DNA of 7,693 bases from an uncultured Eisenbergiella sp. (GTDB lineage Bacteria > Bacillota > Clostridia > Lachnospirales > Lachnospiraceae), in contig CARDPF010000146.1 of assembly GCA_948960675.1 (NCBI GenBank), positions 1-7,693 of the forward strand, read 5' to 3'. Below, piece after piece: positions 5,930 to 7,693 of the stretch (position 1 is the first letter of the stretch; each line of letters opens with the position of its first letter). A program made the translations under genes and the position numbers. The notes beneath the pieces are model-generated. The model was given only the letters and a program-made list of their open reading frames with translations, ran no database searches and was not told the origin of the DNA.

Positions 5930-6601
5930 TCAGCCATAAATCCGGCATGCCGCATATTTGGAAAAAGCGCCGCTTCGACGCCCTTTCAGCTGCACGGCAT
6001 CGCGGATGATTCCGGGAAGGAACGCATCCCATTTAACCTCCAAAATCACCGGGGCGTCCCTTACGGGAATCGTCACACAGTCCGGATTTAAAAAATCCGT
6101 TCCCAAAAATCCTGTCCGGATATTGTAATCTAAGGTGATCCGCACATTTCCCGGCCCATACACAAAGGGTTCGCGGGTATAATCCACGATGGTTTTTGGC
6201 CGAAGCTGCTGCGTGGTCATTTTCCGGCACAATTCGTGCAAAAGCGGCTCTGCCTCCCCCGTCCCCCATCCATATTCCCCTTCCACAATGGCCTGTGCCT
6301 GCCGCCTGCTTAACGGTATGCTTTCCTTCCCACACAGACCGCCGCGCTTTACTTTTTTCTCCAGGCGAATCAGGGATGTATCCTTGTCGTAATAACGGAT
6401 CCGGAATTTTTCCCGCACATTCAGCCCGTCCAGCTTTTCCTGCAGCACCCGGTCCGTTGGCGTGTCAAAATACAGGCTGCGTATTTCGTAGCGGCCTTCT
6501 TTTGCATGGCAGTCCTGGCCTGCAACGCAGCGAAGCCTCTGGCGGAGCGTGAGCAAATCGGAGTAATTAATCTCATGTTTCCACTCATGCCGAAAATCCA
6601 C
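5930..6601 (-). CDS. VTC-domain protein, predicted polyphosphate polymerase
   Basis: The 223-residue protein is essentially one VTC domain, the triphosphate-tunnel fold which in yeast Vtc4 builds polyphosphate from ATP. Visible landmarks are RHEWKHEI (4-11), RSLYFDT (41-47), KFRIRYY (65-71), RLEKKVKR (79-86), VDYTREPFVY (139-148), RITLDYNIRT (154-163), VILEVKWD (185-192) and FSKYAACR (213-220). These supply the alternating basic residues and the acidic metal ligand (Glu188) expected to line the tunnel. It lacks the SPX and transmembrane domains of the yeast complex, so it is presumably cytosolic and may depend on the DUF4956 protein for membrane association. The start is GTG (6601-6599), fixed by a strong AAAGGAGG nine bases upstream; the nearby ATG at 6587 is out of frame. 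It is the first gene of the operon. The 3' end, including the TGA, shares 15 nt with the repeat element upstream (6669-6683). Polymerase activity is inferred, not shown. Confidence 0.88.
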   Translation of the reverse strand: MDFRHEWKHEINYSDLLTLRQRLRCVAGQDCHAKEGRYEIRSLYFDTPTDRVLQEKLDGLNVREKFRIRYYDKDTSLIRLEKKVKRGGLCGKESIPLSRRQAQAIVEGEYGWGTGEAEPLLHELCRKMTTQQLRPKTIVDYTREPFVYGPGNVRITLDYNIRTGFLGTDFLNPDCVTIPVRDAPVILEVKWDAFLPGIIRDAVQLKGRRSGAFSKYAACRIYG

Positions 6602-6610
6602 CCGTTTAAT

Positions 6611-6618
6611 CCTCCTTT
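6611..6618 (-). promoter_or_regulatory. Strong Shine-Dalgarno deciding the GTG start of the VTC gene
   Basis: AAAGGAGG on the minus strand, nine bases before GTG 6601-6599, matches the anti-Shine-Dalgarno almost perfectly. No in-frame ATG lies within the first dozens of codons of the VTC domain, so the rare start codon is well supported. Confidence 0.8.
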
Positions 6619-6653
6619 CTTTTTCCAGTCAAGCCATCAGCCCTGCAGCAGCC

Positions 6654-6661
6654 ATATCATG
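6654..6661. repeat. Left target-site duplication ATATCATG
   Basis: ATATCATG directly abuts the left terminal repeat and is identical to 6802-6809, which abuts the right terminal repeat. The eight-base length matches IS66-type transposition. Confidence 0.78.
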
Positions 6662-6801
6662 GTAACAGTTCAGCCATAAATCCCGCGAAGTCAAAATCGT
6701 GCCCTGTGCGCGATTTTGCGAGGGCTTCACGCACCAAAACGCGATTTTATCGCGTTCTGTGTGCATCTTCGTAACAGTTCAGCCGAAGGCTGAACTGTTA
6801 C
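6662..6801. mobile_element. 140-bp IS66-type miniature inverted-repeat element (MITE)
   Basis: The element is bounded by perfect 14-bp terminal inverted repeats: GTAACAGTTCAGCC (6662-6675) and GGCTGAACTGTTAC (6788-6801). It is immediately flanked by the identical 8-bp ATATCATG (6654-6661 and 6802-6809), a target-site duplication. IS66-family insertion sequences typically have ends beginning GTAA and make 8-bp duplications, so an IS66-type transposase elsewhere in the genome is the likely mobiliser. It has no coding capacity. Inside are a CAAAATCG/CGATTTTG hairpin (6692-6718), an AACGCGAT/ATCGCGTT hairpin (6738-6756) and, at the right end, a third copy of the terminal repeat. The perfect duplication points to a fairly recent insertion, about 60 bp upstream of the VTC start. 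Confidence 0.8.
6771..6801. repeat. Perfect 14-bp-stem palindrome at the right end of the element
   Basis: GTAACAGTTCAGCC (6771-6784), loop GAA, GGCTGAACTGTTAC (6788-6801). The left arm is an extra inner copy of the terminal repeat, so this end of the element folds on itself in single-stranded DNA or RNA. A degenerate version with the same arm and loop lengths lies at 6921-6951. Confidence 0.9.
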
Positions 6802-6809
6802 ATATCATG
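6802..6809. repeat. Right target-site duplication ATATCATG
   Basis: This is the second copy of the 8-bp direct repeat flanking the 6662-6801 element. Confidence 0.78.
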
Positions 6810-6920
6810 TCCAGCCGCCCGGCTTATTGCCCTAAGTTTACCTGAAAAATATGGAAAAACCATGTGGAAACTGTGTCGAAACTGTGATTTTGCTCCCGCC
6901 ATATCACCAAATGCCGTTTG

Positions 6921-7010
6921 GTTACGGTCCAGCCTTTGGCTAGCCTGTAACGCAAATGCACCAAAACGCGATAAAATCGCGTTTTGGTGCATGCATCCCC
7001 CGACTGTTAC
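6921..7010. mobile_element. Second, diverged and inverted copy of the miniature element (90 bp)
   Basis: Read on the minus strand it begins GTAACAGT (7010-7003), then has the CACCAAAACGCGAT palindrome (6956-6992), a 4-nt spacer, and an imperfect 14+3+14 hairpin ending GGCTGGACCGTAAC (6934-6921). This is the same module order as the 6662-6801 element, in the opposite orientation. It lacks the internal CAAAATCG hairpin. Its outer end is GTAAC where GTTAC would be expected, and no clean 8-bp duplication is visible, so it looks older. It begins seven bases beyond the GH42 stop codon. Confidence 0.55.
6956..6992. repeat. Perfect 17-bp-stem palindrome with a 3-nt loop
   Basis: ATGCACCAAAACGCGAT (6956-6972), loop AAA, ATCGCGTTTTGGTGCAT (6976-6992). 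The left arm recurs at 6731-6745 (15 of its 17 bases) inside the other element, where the right arm has mismatches. No T run follows on the minus strand, so it is not a textbook terminator for the GH42 gene, though it could protect that mRNA's 3' end. Confidence 0.9.
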
Positions 7011-7017
7011 CCGGTTC

Positions 7018-7693
7018 CTATTCGTTAATCTGCAGGATTTTTACGTCATATTGGGATAATGTCTCCCCTGCTTTTACCTGCCTGCCGGTCAACACATCCG
7101 TTTTCCCCACAAAACAGGAGGGAATCTTTTCTTCCCCTTTCCGGAAATTGATCACAAAATAATAGCTGCAGTCCTTGGCCCTGCGGCGGCTTACTTCCAG
7201 ACCGGTTTCTTCCGAAATCACGGGAGAAACCCCGGCATCCGCTGCCGCCATTTGAAGCACCTTGGAAAGCCCCTTCTCGTCCAGCTGGCTTCCCACATAA
7301 TAGACAAAGCCTTTCCCGAACGCATTCTTGGCCAGCACCGGCATTCCCGCATAAAAATCGCTCCCGTACTCCGCCAGACACTGTGCGCCCTCCAGATGCA
7401 TCAGGTCGCACACCAGTCCGCATTTTGCCCTGTCCTGGTCTGCAAAAACGGCTTCGTTATACTGTTCCGGCGCCAGTGCGTCGATTTCCTCCACCCAGAC
7501 GCCTGCCAGCTTACGCAAAGGCCCGGGATATCCGCCCAGATGCACGTTGTCCGACTGGTCCACTATCCCGCTCATGTAAGTCGTCACCAGCACGCCGCCT
7601 TTTTGGACAAAGTCCTCCAGTGCCTTTCGCATACCTTCCTTTACCATATAAAGAACCGGGGCCACCACAATTTTGTACCGTTCCAGCGCGGCA
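7018..7693 (-). CDS. GH42 beta-galactosidase, C-terminal part (cut by window edge)
   Basis: About 225 codons are visible, reading in from the right edge (ALERYKIVVAPVLYMVKEGM...) to TAG (7020-7018). The sequence matches the trimerisation domain of glycoside hydrolase family 42: YKIVVAPVLYMV, VQKGGVLVTTYMSGIVDQSD, then a Pro/Gly-rich LGGYPGPLRKLAGVWVEEID. After that come GKGFVYYVGSQLDEKGLSKV and a final beta-rich domain (about the last 60 residues, ending VKILQINE). The catalytic TIM barrel with its two glutamates lies outside the window. Family members hydrolyse terminal beta-galactosides from oligosaccharides, usually in the cytoplasm. The internal GTG codons here are not starts, because homology continues to the edge. 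The repeat elements separate it from the VTC operon, so co-function is not implied. Confidence 0.87.
   Translation of the reverse strand, partial: AALERYKIVVAPVLYMVKEGMRKALEDFVQKGGVLVTTYMSGIVDQSDNVHLGGYPGPLRKLAGVWVEEIDALAPEQYNEAVFADQDRAKCGLVCDLMHLEGAQCLAEYGSDFYAGMPVLAKNAFGKGFVYYVGSQLDEKGLSKVLQMAAADAGVSPVISEETGLEVSRRRAKDCSYYFVINFRKGEEKIPSCFVGKTDVLTGRQVKAGETLSQYDVKILQINE

Larger units (their letters stand above)
6602..7017. other. Repeat-rich intergenic region between the GH42 and VTC genes
   Basis: These 416 bp contain no convincing gene. They hold the VTC ribosome binding site (6611-6618), a miniature inverted-repeat element with target duplication (6654-6809), an unrelated 110-bp spacer (6810-6920) and a second, diverged element in opposite orientation (6921-7010). 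Short open frames starting MHQNA arise from the palindromic repeats and are not genes. I found no convincing promoter for the VTC operon, although it should lie here or arise from read-through of the GH42 gene. Confidence 0.7.

Noticed and set aside
6636..6641. TTGACT-like -35 box just upstream of the VTC ribosome binding site (near 6630)
   Set aside because: At a 17-bp spacing the partner -10 would be TTAAAC, overlapping the region between the Shine-Dalgarno and the GTG start. The transcript would then begin past the ribosome binding site, so it is not a usable promoter.
6798..6992. Short ORFs on both strands starting MHQNAI in the GH42-VTC intergenic region
   Set aside because: The shared N-termini come from the palindromic repeat sequence itself. 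There are no ribosome binding sites and no protein features.
6662..7010. CRISPR array
   Set aside because: The repeats are of unequal spacing, in inverted orientation and organised as hairpins with terminal repeats. There is no regular repeat-spacer alternation and no cas gene.

Overview
The window looks like chromosomal DNA from a Gram-positive anaerobe of the Clostridia, most likely a Lachnospiraceae-type gut bacterium. The basis is AGGAGG-type ribosome binding sites, a GC content near 50 % by eye, the families present (a GH42 beta-galactosidase end, a CotH / DUF4956 / VTC-domain cluster, a leader-controlled ABC-F protein), and consensus sigma-A promoters. The genus assignment is inference; there is no rRNA or other taxonomic marker. 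Nearly all coding sequence is on the minus strand.

Layout from the left edge. (1) A possible 3' end of a plus-strand gene (1-78) runs into a 12-bp inverted repeat followed by six T (64-124), a candidate terminator between convergent genes. (2) A complete ABC-F ATPase (128-1816, minus) has a near-consensus promoter about 360 nt upstream (2184-2212). Its structured leader contains a possible 8-codon ORF and a sequence able to mask the Shine-Dalgarno, a layout typical of antibiotic-inducible ribosome-protection ABC-F genes. (3) A DMT/EamA permease (2256-3122, minus) has its own promoter (3204-3232). (4) A three-gene minus-strand operon, transcribed from right to left, encodes a VTC-type polyphosphate polymerase domain protein (5930-6601), a DUF4956 membrane protein (5152-5823) and a membrane-anchored extracellular CotH-kinase-family protein (3437-5140). 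(5) A 416-bp repeat-rich intergenic region (6602-7017) separates this operon from (6) the C-terminal part of a GH42 beta-galactosidase (7018 to the right edge, minus).

Two things deserve most attention. First, the intergenic region at 6662-6801 holds a 140-bp miniature transposable element with 14-bp terminal inverted repeats starting GTAAC and a perfect flanking 8-bp direct repeat (ATATCATG). That is the end sequence and target-duplication length of IS66-family elements. A second, more decayed copy lies inverted at 6921-7010 and contains a perfect 17-bp-stem palindrome. Second, the VTC / DUF4956 / CotH operon joins a predicted cytosolic polyphosphate-making tunnel enzyme, a multi-pass membrane protein of unknown function and an extracytoplasmic protein-kinase-like enzyme. 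Its collective role is, to my knowledge, not established.
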